In this document: positions 44,421 to 57,400 of the stretch, piece by piece
How the letters are laid out: every line of letters starts with the position of its first letter
How positions within the stretch are numbered: the stretch's first letter is position 1
Assembly (NCBI GenBank): GCA_022495005.1
Contig: JAGYXB010001064.1
Span: forward strand, 62,001-126,000
Source: Rhyacophila brunnea
Lineage: Eukaryota; Arthropoda; Insecta; Trichoptera; Rhyacophilidae
Direction: 5' to 3'
DNA length: 64,000 nucleotides
Position numbers and translations under genes: made by a program
Notes under the pieces: model-generated
The model's database searches: none
What the model was told of the DNA's origin: nothing
Seen by the model: only the letters and a program-made list of their open reading frames with translations

Positions 44421-46693
44421 CTACCAACCCCCATATTCACAACAATTCTCCACCAGAATTGTAAAATAAAATGTATTTATCCATTATATTTTATTACATA
44501 CATACTTAATTAAGATTGGTTTTTAAACAAAATGTCCTGATGTATTTCACGTTAGTCGTTAGAGTTTAGAGTATAGTGAAATAGTCCAGAAATCTTATAC
44601 GTGGCATGTCGTGAGAAACTGTATTGTAAACGTGAGAATATTTGAAACAATAATTATTATAATATACAAAATACTGATCATACTGTTATACTAGTTTAAC
44701 TACTTAAGCATAAATATGTACCTACAGATGCAATTTCTTCTACTACGCAGTAATTACTTCAAGTATACCTATTGCATCGATTTCTCTCGCTCTCTGCTCC
44801 TCCTACCATGTCTTTTTTCTACTAAAACTATACAACTCTACGATTGTGTGTTGTTCTTGGATGAAGAATCTTCGCGCCATATTCACTTTTCAAAACCATT
44901 TTAGATAAAAAAAAATAATGACAGCAAGCCGATTAACGCGAATAATCGGTTCACCAAAATCTTTTGGCAGTTTTCGTTAAAAATAATTATTTTAACATTG
45001 TTTAATATATTTTCAGAAAATTAAAATAATCTCTAAGTAAGTATTGCTTTTTGCATATTCTAAGAGGTGTGCCACACGGTTTTTTTTTTACTGACGTTGG
45101 CCAATAAAAATCAAGTTCTTGAGAACGATGTGAAATTGATTATTCTGGATTTTCATCCACACTTTGATTCACAACATCGATATTTTCAGCAGTATGTTTT
45201 AGTTTTTGACACGATATCACAAAAATTACTATTTGACTCGAATTTGCCAACTTAATTAAGTACGAATAATAAAATCTATAGGTCGATTATTTTGACAACA
45301 GATTTCACGTAATACCTGAAACGTAGCTCGAATTGATTCATTATTATTGTAATAAATTTTAACAATTTGTACCTTTACGCTGTAAATCTGTATATCTTTC
45401 ATGATGATTTTCCAAACAATACTGAACACAATTTCAATGTCAATTTTGACTCAAAAAAATTGCTGCTACTTACGACGTTTTAAAAAAATCCATAGTACTA
45501 ATTTGATAACCATATATAATAACTGCATTGTGGATTTTCTTAATTAAACCAGAACCATGCTCGTGCTCTATTCGGGTTTATTATTAGTTACTTTGTTTTA
45601 AAAAATATTGAATTTTTTTAACGGGGATGATTTGTGTGGTTTTCATATAAAGTATGTATGGGCCTCGATCCCTAATGCCAATCATAGCGTGGAAGTAATG
45701 AACCCGGTCAAATGTTCTGCTCGTCTATTAGCTTGTCACACACGCGTGAAATTTCCATTGAATCGTTTCTCTCAAAACCTTCATTTAATTCATACAAAAA
45801 CATTATACACTATCTATCAAATATGTGTTTATTTGATGTATTTTCAACTATAGAAAAGTTTATTAAGTATATTTACAAGTATTGTATATAAATAACTGGG
45901 TGTTTTGTTGATTCGGTGGGTCCAAGACTTATAAAAAAGTCCTTCATGTATGGTTCGATCGCTTGTTATGCTAGTGTACGTACTACGTTTCCATGTATTA
46001 GTATTATTGATGTAGCAAAAATGCTTTTTCTTTTTTCTTCAATACATTCTGTTGTGTAGTTATGTTTGTAGCTGTACCTTTATACGTTTATAGAAATGCA
46101 ATGTTTCTTTTTTGATTGGGCGTTGGTATTGCTTTTCTTATTGTATTGGATATTGTGTTTTACGACGCACTAATGTTATTTCAGTAATGTTTTTGATATG
46201 ATAAAACAGGTGAGTATAATGGGCTGACGGAGTACAGAGGCGATTTTCTTTGACGCAGTTAACACAATCGATTCGTCAGGAGATTTGAAAGGGACCTCGA
46301 AAAAGCTCAAACATCTCAAACCGTGCATAACATAATTGTGTATAGAATAAAGCTTACGTTAAAGATCCCCGTAAGATAAACACTCGAACATATACGTACT
46401 TGTACAACAAAAAAACACTGATATTATTACGTGTCATAAGTTATTACTGTCATCTTCAATAATAATAATTATTAGTTTTAGTTAAATGATGTCATTCAAG
46501 GAAAGAGATACATTAATATTTTACTAGATACCTAAGTATGTAATTGGATTTTTGTCTTTGTACTGTGTTTTTATGAACGTATTAAATTTGACAAGTCATA
46601 CTATAAGAAAATAGTTGTAAATAATTATGATTTTTATTTTTTTTATCGTGGGGGGGCCTCGCCTCAATTGTGGTTACAATCTGTTTGTACTGC
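44421..46693. other. AT-rich non-coding stretch
   Basis: No gene or repeat supported on either strand. Confidence 0.45.
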
Positions 46694-46867
46694 CAATTAC
46701 ATTGAGCTTCTTTACGAGCTGTTTGTTGGCGAATTTATAATCTGCCTGTAAAGTCGCCCAGTGTAATCATCGAACATGTTAGCTTGTTCGATGATTACAC
46801 TGGGCGACTTTACAGGCAGATTATAAATTCGCCAACAAACAGCTCGTAAAGAAGCTCAATGTAATTG
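46694..46867. mobile_element. Perfect 83-bp inverted repeat (foldback MITE)
   Basis: The left arm 46,694-46,776 begins CAATTACATTGAGCTTC; the right arm 46,785-46,867 is its exact reverse complement over all 83 bases. The loop is only 8 bases (TGTTAGCT). The outer 60 bp match the short copy at 37,138-37,247, proving a dispersed family. RNA or single-stranded DNA from it would fold into one long hairpin. It has no coding capacity. Confidence 0.93.
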
Positions 46868-47305
46868 ACGCATAAGTGTGCGATCTTCATGCTACCCCAT
46901 TTCAGGACGGGTGTGATATTTCGTGATGCTGTATATCGTGCGGTTAACCTATTTAATAATTAGTGCATGTTTTTTTAATCACTCTTAATATATATTTTTT
47001 TAATAAAACAAAATTAAAGGAATCTGCACGATTTATTTATATAAAAAGACACATTTAGCACATAATAAATTATTCATTTAAGACGTTCACAACATGTCAT
47101 TAAGAATAAAAAGTATAGGTAAATCAAATTAGTATTTAGAGAAAAAGAAACCAAAAAATATTTTTATTGCAAAAGAAATAAAATAAAAAACAACAATATG
47201 TAATTCAAGAAAAATATAAATTCAACAATACTTACTTATATAATTTCACGTCATTCCCACCCTAGCCGACAAATTGGCATTGGTACCCATACAACATTGA
47301 ATAGT
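46868..47305. other. AT-rich non-coding stretch
   Basis: Nothing recognisable. Confidence 0.45.
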
Positions 47306-47704
47306 TTATTTATTATTCTTCTTCTTCTCCAATTTCAATACGCGTTGAGCCTTTACGTACCTAATTCCTCCGCTGGGATTCTCTGCAACAACTCTTAAAC
47401 GTTGAGAAGTGTTCTTGCGCTGCTCCCGTCTCCTCCTCTCAATGCATCCGTTAACCACCGACTCGATTCTATACCTCTGGTATCGTAACCAGGATCAGTT
47501 TTGGTACCATTGGTGGTGTGACCAGTTCAGCCTCATAAATTTTGTGAACGTAGGAGTTTCAAATTCTTTTAAATGTGGTGTAAATAATCGTTGTACTTCA
47601 TTAATACGTTTCATTCTCGAAACATTATTTTTCCCGAATTTCTTAATAAAAACAGGTCGCAACGCAACCGATTTGCCCAGCTGAACATTACAACTCGTCG
47701 TCAA
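47306..47704 (-). pseudogene. Protein-like minus-strand frame broken by one TGA, unidentified
   Basis: One minus-strand frame runs from about 47,704 to TAA at 47,306-47,308 with a single in-frame TGA at 47,495-47,497. Before it the text reads ALRPVFIKKFGKNNVSRMKR and ends SHHQWYQN; after it SWLRYQRYRIESVVNGC, then a basic stretch ERRRREQRKNTSQRLRVV, and a lysine-rich end LKLEKKKNNK. Total about 132 codons. The mix of residues on both sides of the stop looks coding, unlike the usual AT-rich frames here. No family is recognised; a decayed transposon gene or host pseudogene is likely. No proper ATG or acceptor is visible upstream (a stop lies at 47,711-47,713). Confidence 0.4.
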
Positions 47705-48539
47705 CGTTCGTCAAAAGGATGAAAAGATTTTAACTATAAATAAGCACTTATGTACCTGCATAAAGACGATTCCAATCTTATTTCGCGAATAAATGTCACC
47801 GATCATTGATTGAGTCGGAAGAAAAAATCCGAACTATTCTATTTTGACCACGACTCTAATAAATGATCCAAAGTAACATTTCATATCCGAGAACGATCGT
47901 AACAGACGATCGGCGTGAACATCTGCCAGTGTAATTTGGCCTTTATTTTATGTATTTCATAATATGCAAATATTGGACATAAATAAATGTGTGCAGGACC
48001 AAACAAAAGTGAAGACATTAAAGTGGAAATTGGCAGGGCTAAATGTCAACCAGAGAAATCGATGAGAAGATCTTGTTTAGCGGAATCCGTAGCAACAAAA
48101 TACTAAGGACCAATAAGAGTGGAAACCTACAGCAAGGAGAATTCTTCGTCATACAGTACATCATGAATGGCTGGGACATGGTGATGATAGGTGTGTATTA
48201 CAGACTTATTAGCTTACATTCCATTTACAAGCAGACAATACAACATAACAAAATATAAACAACATTCAACTGATTCAGCAAAATGTTTATAGGTATGTCC
48301 GAAATAAGAATGTTGTGCGAGAAATTACAACTACAAATTAAATTCATAGGTATATAACTATATTTAAATTGTAATGTTTTACAATAAGCGTTCGAAAGCT
48401 CTGTGCGAAAGCTAGTGTGAGAATATTATATCTAGGTAGGTACTGGGTCCAATAGGAAATATCTATGAGTAAGTACATGCTAATATGAAGACAGAATAAT
48501 ATTTATTTTTACGACTAGCTCGTAAAATCGATTTAGTAA
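47705..48539. other. AT-rich non-coding stretch
   Basis: A 71-codon frame at 48,043-48,258 has mixed composition but no recognised domain. Nothing else is supported. Confidence 0.4.
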
Positions 48540-48553
48540 GTACCTATTACACA

Positions 48554-48775
48554 ATGTCATTTTGGCTTGCACCGGTTTAGCTTTCTTTAATTCCAGTCGA
48601 AAATGGGGCGCCTTTACGCTTTTATGGGGCGCAATGGAAAGCGAGAGTGTCTGGGCGGTGACATGCGGTGCCAGGACTGGGGGCTCCACCCCCGCACCCA
48701 GCGCCATCGGCCCGGGCTGGAAGTCAACCACCCCCGCATTGGCATGTCCAAGTATTCTCACAAATTCTTCAAAAT
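48554..48775 (-). other. GC-rich, coding-like segment, unidentified
   Basis: The minus strand from about 48,775 is open through EFVRILGHANAGVVDFQPGP then MALGAGVEPPVLAPHVTAQT and SLSIAPHKSVKAPHF, to about 48,540. The plus strand is also open. GC content is far above the surroundings (CCGGGCTGGAAG, CCCCCGCACCCAGCGCC). I do not recognise the protein and see no clear splice pair. It may be an exon, a processed pseudogene piece or a GC-rich transposon relic. Confidence 0.35.
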
Positions 48776-50029
48776 GTACTTAGACAAACTTAGAGTTATA
48801 AAGTCCTTCATAATAAAAAAAATGCTAATACGATAGTATATCATATTAATAGAATACGCAATAATGATGTACCTACGTAGAGCCTAAAGGACTCTTTAGT
48901 TGAAACAATCTCACTGCTAAATTCACAATATACTACCTACTTAGGTGCCTAATATTCTTTTGGCGTCCATTTCTCACTGTATTTCAAAGGTATTTAATAA
49001 AAACACAAATTTAAAATATACATAGAGAAAATTGCTATAAGTATATAGCCTTACCACTATTTTATGGCTTTGGACATATCATGTAGATTTAGAACAACGA
49101 TTATATTGGTATCCCATGATGGTTATAGAATAGTTTCCGCACAAGAGTGCATCTTAAATGTATCAATGTTGTAATTCTATTTTGCGTAAGAGTAGATACT
49201 CAATAAGGTAAAAGAATCATCCCTTAAGTAAAAGCAAAACCTTTCAATATAATCCATCATTTCTTTATATTTAAATTTCCATTAAACAAAATATCCCAAA
49301 CTGTAAAGTAATAGTATTTAGGTTTCTAGAGCTTTCGTGTTTTTTTATTGTTAGCTGTTCACCTACTTCGCTAAAACTTTAAATAAGTAAGTTTATAATA
49401 CGGTGTTCATTTGATGACAGATGGAACTGCAAAATAACTTTCCTAACAATTAATTCTCATAGCAATAAAATCATACAATTATTTCATTCCAAAACTGCAC
49501 TACATATCTAAAATTGTTATTTTTATATAATTATTTAAGGTATCATAATTATTATGAATATTATTATGGGGTTCCGAATTAAGCACGTCACTGCATCCTA
49601 CTGTGAGTGAAGCCTGAAGCCTCGCTAATAATAATAATTGTAGAAACGTAGGTACCTACTCACACTAACGCAAACGTGCACGCGTAATGGTTCTCTGTTT
49701 ACTACTCCGCAGAGCTTTCGTAATCGTAATATCGCGAGCTTTTTACTAGTTTCGCTCGAGGGGAAATAATACTTATAATCGAGCTTAATATTTTATTGTT
49801 TTATTTTACAGATTTTTTTATTCCCGTTGTAATAGTCGTTGTAAAGTTTGATTAATGCTGTGAATGTTTTCTTGTTTAGTATTATGATCATTTTGAAATC
49901 GGGACTTTATTAGTTAATTATAGAATCCTAGATGCAGGTGACTCCATAAGTTCATGTTATGACATCGATGATAATTGAGAATGAGATGGTACCTATGTGT
50001 GTGTCTGATTTTAAATCTAGTATCGCAGG
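48776..50029. other. AT-rich stretch upstream of the CpG-rich island
   Basis: No feature supported. CpG content begins to rise at about 49,675 (ACGCAAACGTGCACGCG). Confidence 0.45.
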
Positions 50030-51480
50030 TGTAACTCGTGCCTACCGGGATGCTGCGTGAGTGCGTAATTTATGAATGAACTGAAATGCAGGCCTAATCG
50101 TATGCAAATTATCCAGACGCGAGCCCACGTGTCGCGTGCACCCCTGCCCCTTCGCCGCTCTGCCGCCCACCCCGCGAGCGATAGAGAGACGGCGGTGGTG
50201 ACCAGCATCCCGCATCAGCCGCCAAAAACAATGGCAGCGACTCCTCATCCGCCCACTCCTCTCGGCATCAAGTACGCGCGCCGCATAGTTTGGGCGTGTA
50301 CTACCATTTATTCCTGAAACAAAACGCGAGTGGCAAAAATAATAGCGGAGCGAGAGAGCGCATCCCCCCACCCCACGGACCCCGTGCGCAATGAGCGCAC
50401 TCCCTCCGCTCCCCCCCTCTGCCGATGCCGCGATTTATTTCGGGCACATGGAAGCGTGCTAGAGCGAGACCGCGGCGTCGCCGGCGACGTGCCGCTTTTT
50501 TTCTCTCCCTCCTCTCGCGCTGCAGCCGTGACGCTAAAGTGAAGTGAGCCGCCGGGGCATAACGTAGTGGGAGGTTTGCGCGGTCGGACCGTCGGCCGTA
50601 GAGAACCGTACACGATACTGAGTAAGCATCGTCGAGTTTTGCGATCGGAAAATAGGCGAGGGGACAGGGCAGCGGGGGGTCGGGCGCGAAACCGGAAACG
50701 GACGGAGCTTTTGAACGCGGCGGGATTCCTTCTCGGCGCGAGATCCCGCCGAGACGCCGCGATCGCTAAACTGCACTTCCGGCGATTTCGCGACGTCGCG
50801 CTTCCCGACGGACGATTCCTCGTCACATTTAAAAAATGTAAACAAACACGCCGCATCTCGCGAATCGTCTGGTCGGTCATTCCGCAAACGATTCTAGGCG
50901 GCGTCGTGTCTTTCTCGGCGCGATTTTTTTCGGAGTGATAAGAGTGCAGCGGGTTGCAGCCGGGGCGCTGCACCGTCCGCCCCCGCCCCTTCGCCCCGCC
51001 CCCACCCGCCCGCGCCCCTTCTTGATGGACACCGTATTGATTTCTATCTGCCTCATTGTTCTGCTTCGATTCGGTGCACTCGATTGCGTCCGTCTCCACT
51101 TATTTTCGTTTGATGATTTTTTTTCAAAAATTCGCATTCGGCTCGAAAATGTCAGCGGTTGTTTTTCCGCGTGCTCCCCCGCGAAGCCGTGCGTGTGTCA
51201 TTGCATTTTCGCGGTAAATACGAAATGTCATCGCGGCGCCAATTAAACCGGATCGCTGATAAATAATTAGCGCCCGCAATATTCGAGCACAGGTGCAAAT
51301 TTTCAACTCGCTCACATTACTGTCATCTCTTACGCGGGCACAACGTGAAAAAATCATCTCGCTTTAATTCCGAATAACAAACGTAAATGTCCGGTTTACG
51401 ATTATTGTGAAAGAAACTTCAACGCAGACGGACGTTTTCTATTTTTGGAAAAAGTTTTTTTCGCGCTGTGTGTACGGAAA
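50030..51480 (+). promoter_or_regulatory. CpG-rich promoter island with probable 5' untranslated first exon
   Basis: About 1.4 kb is exceptionally rich in G, C and CpG (GCGGCGTCGCCGGCGACGTG, CCCCGCCCCCACCCGCCCG), with GAGCGAGAGAGCG near 50,347 and CGCGACGTCGCGC near 50,790. No other part of the window compares. Open frames on both strands, including one of 263 codons on the minus strand (50,308-51,099), are low-complexity Arg/Pro/Ser text expected by chance in GC-rich DNA. Downstream, initiator-like TCAGTG strings occur at 51,491 and 51,556. Candidate donors (GTAAGC at 50,620, GTAAAT at 51,212) are weak. Together with the coding start at 54,133 this fits a promoter and non-coding first exon of a plus-strand gene; direction is inferred from that exon. 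Confidence 0.6.
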
Positions 51481-53673
51481 ATTTTTACTATTCAGTGTAA
51501 ATAATAGTTTGAATCGCAATGTATTAAAACAAACTTTCGCAGTATTAAAAGCTTTTCAGTGTTCCTTGTTAATATAACGCGATATACTTATATTATTGTT
51601 CAGTGAATGAAACAAAATCAGTTTTTTTATTTATTTTACACGAAAATTATACTCGTTGCTCTCCGCTACTCTGTCGTAAACAAGGATGATTCACGTTACT
51701 TCTTCGCTGAAAACCAAAATAAACTCTGTGTACACCATCCATACGGCCCATTCAGTCTCGTCTCGTCGTTAATTTTAATAACTCTTTTATTTGTCGTATA
51801 AATACATATAATATCTTTGCGTGGTCCATGCCTGGGGGACCTGACCGGCCATATTATCGAGACTTATAATATAATACTCCGATATTATATTAATCTAACA
51901 GTGAAACTAGTTTACGTATTGCACATACGTCGTGGTTTTGTTCATTGTCTTATTTTAATTTGGCATCCAGACGATATTCAGATTATTTTTTACTCTCGTA
52001 ATAGTGATGTTTGTTTTTCTACATTTTTTTAATAAGCTTTATCAATTATTTACCTACCAATTACAGTGCTGCAAACAGTGAAAAATTTAACTATGTACTG
52101 CAATTTTCAATATCAACAACATTATTACTGTATATATTTAAAACTAAACAAATAATGTAGATACATAGTAAATAATGAATTGCGTTTTGAATAGGTATTG
52201 TGATTGTTTAAACTTTGTTATTTAATACGGGATTAGTGTAAAGTGCAGCTTCATACGTTAATAATTATTTTAGATATATATTTATTATATACATATATAA
52301 ATAATGCATTCGTGAATAATTATAAAAACATTTTTATTTTTTGCACAATCTCGTTGAATTTTTGAGTGCTGCGTGTATTCCCAATAAGCGTGGAGTGCAG
52401 AATTAATAGCGTTTTCCAGTTAGTACCGATTTACTCTTATATGAATCACGTAAGCATCTAGTTGTCTAAAAACAATCATCAAATTTACTGATACGTCATA
52501 CATTTTCATTCCAGTGTTTATATATGTATGCAATAATAATAGTTCCAACCTAATTAGTATTGTTATGCGTACATACCTTTCAATGTTTCGGTTGATTGAG
52601 TAAATTAATTATCGGAAACACGGTTGGCAGTTGTCCAGAAATACCAAGCAGTGTACCTCTTAATTCTCTAATTGCATTCTTATCTTCATGTAAGATACCT
52701 AATAGGTACATACGCTTACCTGTACTTACACGAAAACAACATTATTTTGTGATTTATTAAGTCGCATTAGACATGTACTTACTTAAACTGTGCATTTTAA
52801 CTATATGACAAATTAACATATTAGTAAAGTTATCAGATCCATTGTAATTTTACAACATAAAAGTTATTAATAATTCAATTGCATTTTGTAGAAGATATAG
52901 GATATTTTAGATGCTTTGTTTAATTAAATAGTACCTATTCATCACGTAAATATTCATACGTTTGATAATTACTTATTTACCTAATTAAAATGATACATTA
53001 TTTTTTTAATACAATTTCAAAATGATTATCCACGCATTTGATAAAATATACCCATATCTCACAAACATCTTATGATGACGCGTTTTTTTTTACCTTTTAA
53101 TAATATTACGCAAAACTACGGTTTTCCATTTCTTTGCAGAAAGTATCTAAAAATAAAACAAAATTGCTTCAGTATTATGTTGCATTGTTTTCCTTACAGT
53201 GGGAATTACGTAATGTTTACCAAGGAAAAACTCACTACAGCAAAATATCTATCGTTGTTTCTTGTCGAAATCTTATTAAAAATATATATTACCTACAAAC
53301 CTTTCGGCAATCAGTATGAAATCATTAAAATATTCTCAGAATCTAAATTATAATTACCTGATATCGAGTATAGTAGGTATTTAAGATCTTATTTGGGCTA
53401 GAAATGGTATTTTACTTGCCAATTTATCTAAGATTTTTTCCCATTGGCGATACAATCCAATTTGAATCTTGAACCACCAATCGAAGAGGTTTTTTTTTAC
53501 TAGAATCGGTTACTATCCATTCTATCAATCTATTCTGATATAAATGCTTTGAAACAACAAAAAAAACATGTGATACGCGACATTCGACAATAAGATTGTT
53601 TGATAATATTTGTAATTACCAAACCTTTTTTGTCGTTGTTTATTAATTGTATTATTTTTTTTAATCGTTGCAG
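51481..53673 (+). other. Probable first intron or continued 5' UTR
   Basis: From 51,481 the CpG signal fades and the text becomes AT-rich. No exon is recognisable until the acceptor at 53,672. Where the first exon ends in this interval or just before it cannot be fixed. Confidence 0.4.
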
Positions 53674-54148
53674 ATATTTAAGTTTTAAAACAAGTGAAAT
53701 AACACTGTAGTTATATTCACCAAAAATTTAATAGAAGTTAATTTTTTTGTAATATAAAATCTGTGAAAAGAAAAAAGGCAAGATTGTCAAAAAAGATACA
53801 TATTTTAATAGTTAAAGTTATCTGTCTACCTCCACGAAAATAAAAGATATTATTTCGAATCGACTACAGTAATTTGACTATTGCGTCGTAAATTAAAAGT
53901 GATACAATAATTAATACGAATACGGTGCAAAAGACAACAAAAGTGAAATAAGAAGTGCTGAAGAAATACGACTATATTTGCTGAAGAAGAAGGAGCGAGG
54001 ATATCTCCAAATGGTGCAATCAAAGACTCGACAGATGACATTTTTTATTCTTAGCAAAAGTTTATCAATTTAGTTAAACTGTCGCCTTGGACGGGTTCAC
54101 AAGTCGCGGTGTCTCCCTCCGTGCAATCAGACATGGCCACCGAACCAG
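53674..54148 (+). other. Probable 5' exon carrying the translation start
   Basis: A strong acceptor, ATTTTTTTTAATCGTTGCAG, ends at 53,673 and would start this exon; a second acceptor, TTTTTTATTCTTAG, at 54,053-54,054 is an alternative that gives a 94-base exon. The text 53,674-54,132 looks like 5' UTR (AACAAGTGAAATAACACTG; GTGCAATCAGAC before the ATG). The exon ends at the donor CCAG/GTAAGATC (54,149). Confidence 0.55.
54133..54148 (+). CDS. N-terminal coding start of an unidentified host gene
   Basis: ATG at 54,133-54,135 sits in a good initiation context (G at -3, G at +4). It is followed by GCC ACC GAA CCA G, giving M-A-T-E-P and the first base of the next codon, then the consensus donor GTAAGA at 54,149. 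So only five complete codons lie in this exon, and the next exon starts in phase 1. The gene probably has the common layout of a long-intron developmental or regulatory gene: CpG-rich promoter, mostly non-coding first exons, long introns. That is inference; five residues are too few to name a protein. No later exon was recognised before 64,000, which would make the following intron at least 9.8 kb. Confidence 0.55.
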
Positions 54149-54289
54149 GTAAGATCATCAATCATAATAACTACTCATTACCTACAGTTAAATTTCTTAC
54201 TTAACCCAAGCAGCCTATTACCATTCGATAATCGATACACATCTATTTTTTTCCTTAACGCATGTGAAAGGTGTATGTAGGTATACCAT

Positions 54290-54445
54290 CATAAATCGTC
54301 CGGTGTTTGAATTTAGAACTAAGATCATCACACTATAAAAAGTATTGAATCATGTTATGTCAAATGTTAGCATGCCCTCTAGCATGCCCATTATCTTGCC
54401 CATTAGCCCTCACCCATCAGACAATTTATACTGGTGGATATCACC
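54290..54445 (-). repeat. Dispersed repeat with small internal tandem units
   Basis: Aligns in inverted orientation with 31,318-31,445 (ATCATAAATCGTCCGGTGTT, GTCAAATGTTAGCATG). It adds 3-4 tandem copies of a unit like TAGCATGCCCTC / TTGCCCATTAGCCCTC at 54,368-54,410, absent from the other copy. It lies in the intron just after the coding start. Confidence 0.65.
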
Positions 54446-57400
54446 TCGCCTGGAAAATTCACATAGCAATAATTTTATTATTAATCAGTCTAATCATATA
54501 CTTACCTAATAGATTTACAACCATTTCTCATTTAAAAAATAAATTTAAAAAATACCTCCGCAAGAGGCGGCCAATATACACATCGGATTCTACACTCATT
54601 GAAACAAAACTTCTACCAGTCTAACGCTCTAAACGCTTAGTGACTAACTGGGGAAATGTATAAGAACAAGAGTTATAAACCCCTGTTTCCGTTCTAAAAA
54701 TTATGGATTGGATTTGGATTCGATTGGTAAGGGGACACAAAGATAATGGAAAGTGCTGTACCTTATGTGTGTGGTTGTAAGAAGGTATGATTCCCAAGTG
54801 TGGAGAAATATTGACATCAACATTTACGTCTGTGTTGCATTAAAGTTTCTCATATAAACGCAATGTGTGCATTCAATGTTAGTAATATTATTTGAACACA
54901 TTCAGGGGACTTGATATTTTTTCATTAATGGCTTGTCCCATTATTAAGTCATAAACCTAAACTGCAGTCAAAGTCTTGGTCTATCTAATGATTAGATTCT
55001 AATCTGTTCCGTGATTGGTATCCATTCTCACAGCCCAATGGCATTACTGTAAATATAACTTATTTTGTTGTCGGATGAAAATAATAAAAACTCTGGCACA
55101 ATATATATTGTCAAATATATACATAATAAAAGTTAATATTTTCATCTGCTGAAATTTACATTAATTGATAGTACATACCTATACGATAATATTAAATTAT
55201 AAAAAGCTGCCGTGGACACCTGAGAACGTGGCGACGAAAAGCGGTTAGATTTGAATGCCACTGATCAATACCTACATATGGAGTATAAAATAATTGTCAA
55301 TATAATCGACTCTTGACTTTAAGTCAAAGTTAAAGTAAACTTCATGCACATTTCGTTTGTCATTGTCATGACTTAAAGCTTATCCAGATTAGCTTTAAAA
55401 GTCAAGTAGGTAAATAGGTATAACTAGATAACTAGAATATCTCGGGGAAAATGCATTAAAATGATTTGTTACCATTCCTATTTGACACTGCAATGGTGAC
55501 GAGATCCTTTGGAAAACCTAAATACCTATTATGAGTAATGTTAACAGTTATAATTTGTTTTGGTTTTGTATTAATAATAATTGTAGTTATTAGTTAATCC
55601 AGAAGGACTCGCCACCCTATCGGGTATTATCGAGTTGATTTTTAAGAATACGTAAACGTGTGACAAGTCTACGTCGTATAACTCATAATAACATCAATAT
55701 AAAGCTCACTTCAAAGACGTCGATAAAAACATTCATATATGCAGGTAGAGCTTTTATTTATAGCGATTGAAGGCTATAGCTGCAAGCCCTTTTGCATTGC
55801 ATAGGTACATTTTCATAATTTTATTCATTTATACTCTGATTTATTTACTAAAAAAACTTCGCCTTGCAATAATGCTACAAGTAAGAGTATAAAAGCACTT
55901 TGTAGATATAAAATAAGCTACCAGTAATCATTATTTACAATGTAGACGAAGAATCACGTAAACTCGTAATCAATTATTAAAATGCACGTTGTTAGTAACC
56001 AAAGCTTTTGTCAACATCACATCGCCATTATTGTTTACAAACAACGATTCAGTGCTACTAACACAGATAGTCAATTTTTTATTTTTTGTATAATGCAAAT
56101 ATACTCAACATTTAATTGAATCGCCATTGTATATGTTGTTTAGATCTGTTAGAACCCCCATTTTTTAATGGTTCAGTTCCATCAAATGCAAAGTAGGAAC
56201 TTCGGTTACGGGTCTTTAAAAAACCAATATACCTACTACTTGCCTTCTTATATCTAGGTCCTTAGTTAAAAGTGTAGTAAGGGCCCAAAAAGTACGTGTC
56301 TACTATTAAGTCTACCAGGTGGAGCACATGGACACCACAATTTGTGGGTATTTACTATTTAATCACATTATTAAAAACTTTCGGAATGCGGAGATAGCAT
56401 ATTAGTATAATATAATAGAATAGTGGACCTTCGAAAGTCTGACATTTCGGGGTTTTCATAATTCGGAATCAAGGGTTCCACCTCAAAAATAATTAAGGGC
56501 TTCTTAGGATTCGGTTCTGGTGCCATTTCCAGCTCTGGTTGGATTATTCAAAAAGTTAGTTCTTATTTACCTATTACTCCTTTTACTATGTTTACATAAT
56601 CTCTTCTCGCTATACCTACTGATAAAACATGTTCCTATATAAATTTTATAAAAATTACATAGGTCCTCTATTATCAAGAAGAATAATTAATAAGTAATAA
56701 ATTAAGTGTCGAAAACTCAACGATATATACAGGAATACCACCTACCTAATACATAAATTTCAATCCAAAAACTTGATTTACCAATAGGTATTTGTTACTT
56801 ATATATAATTTTCGGAGAATAATAAAACATACATAAGCGTACACAGTTGACAAAAAATAAATCAAAAGTAAACAATAACGCAGCTCAAACGTAACAATCA
56901 AAACTCTACACAAACATTGTACCATTTTGTTGTACATTTATAAACAAAAGCAGGGCAAAAATATGCCAAACCATTGAAATTGAAATACAATAATACTTTC
57001 GTATACCTACCGACATAAGATATTATGTTCCTACTTTTTGACAAGAGAGACAACAATAAAGATGATAAAATTTACCAGTAGGTACCTACCTAATTAACCT
57101 ATGTTTTTTTGTTGTAGGTATTTTAATTGTGGAGTGGCAATCAACGTTTAGGTATCCACACGTTTCCAAAGAAGCTTTACTTGCATTCGGCGACATACCT
57201 ATGTGAACTGAACTCAATATTATAACATTCAAAACATTACATTTAATCACACCTTTAGCTTTCCTAACTTTAATTCAATACTGCTTTAATATAATATTAT
57301 ACATAATTTGTTACTATACCAACTAGTTACCTGCGATTACCTAAGTACGTATAGTCTTGGCGTAACCTAGGGACCGTATAATGAGCAGGTGTGTGTATTG

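Noticed and set aside
50308..51099. 263-codon open frame on the minus strand in the CpG-rich island
   Set aside because: Its text is low-complexity Arg/Pro/Ser/Gly, several other frames are equally open, and GC-rich DNA lacks stop codons by chance. No domain is recognisable.
54352..54624. A 90-codon gene after the coding start
   Set aside because: It overlaps a dispersed repeat with tandem units and has AT-rich hydrophobic and basic text without a domain.
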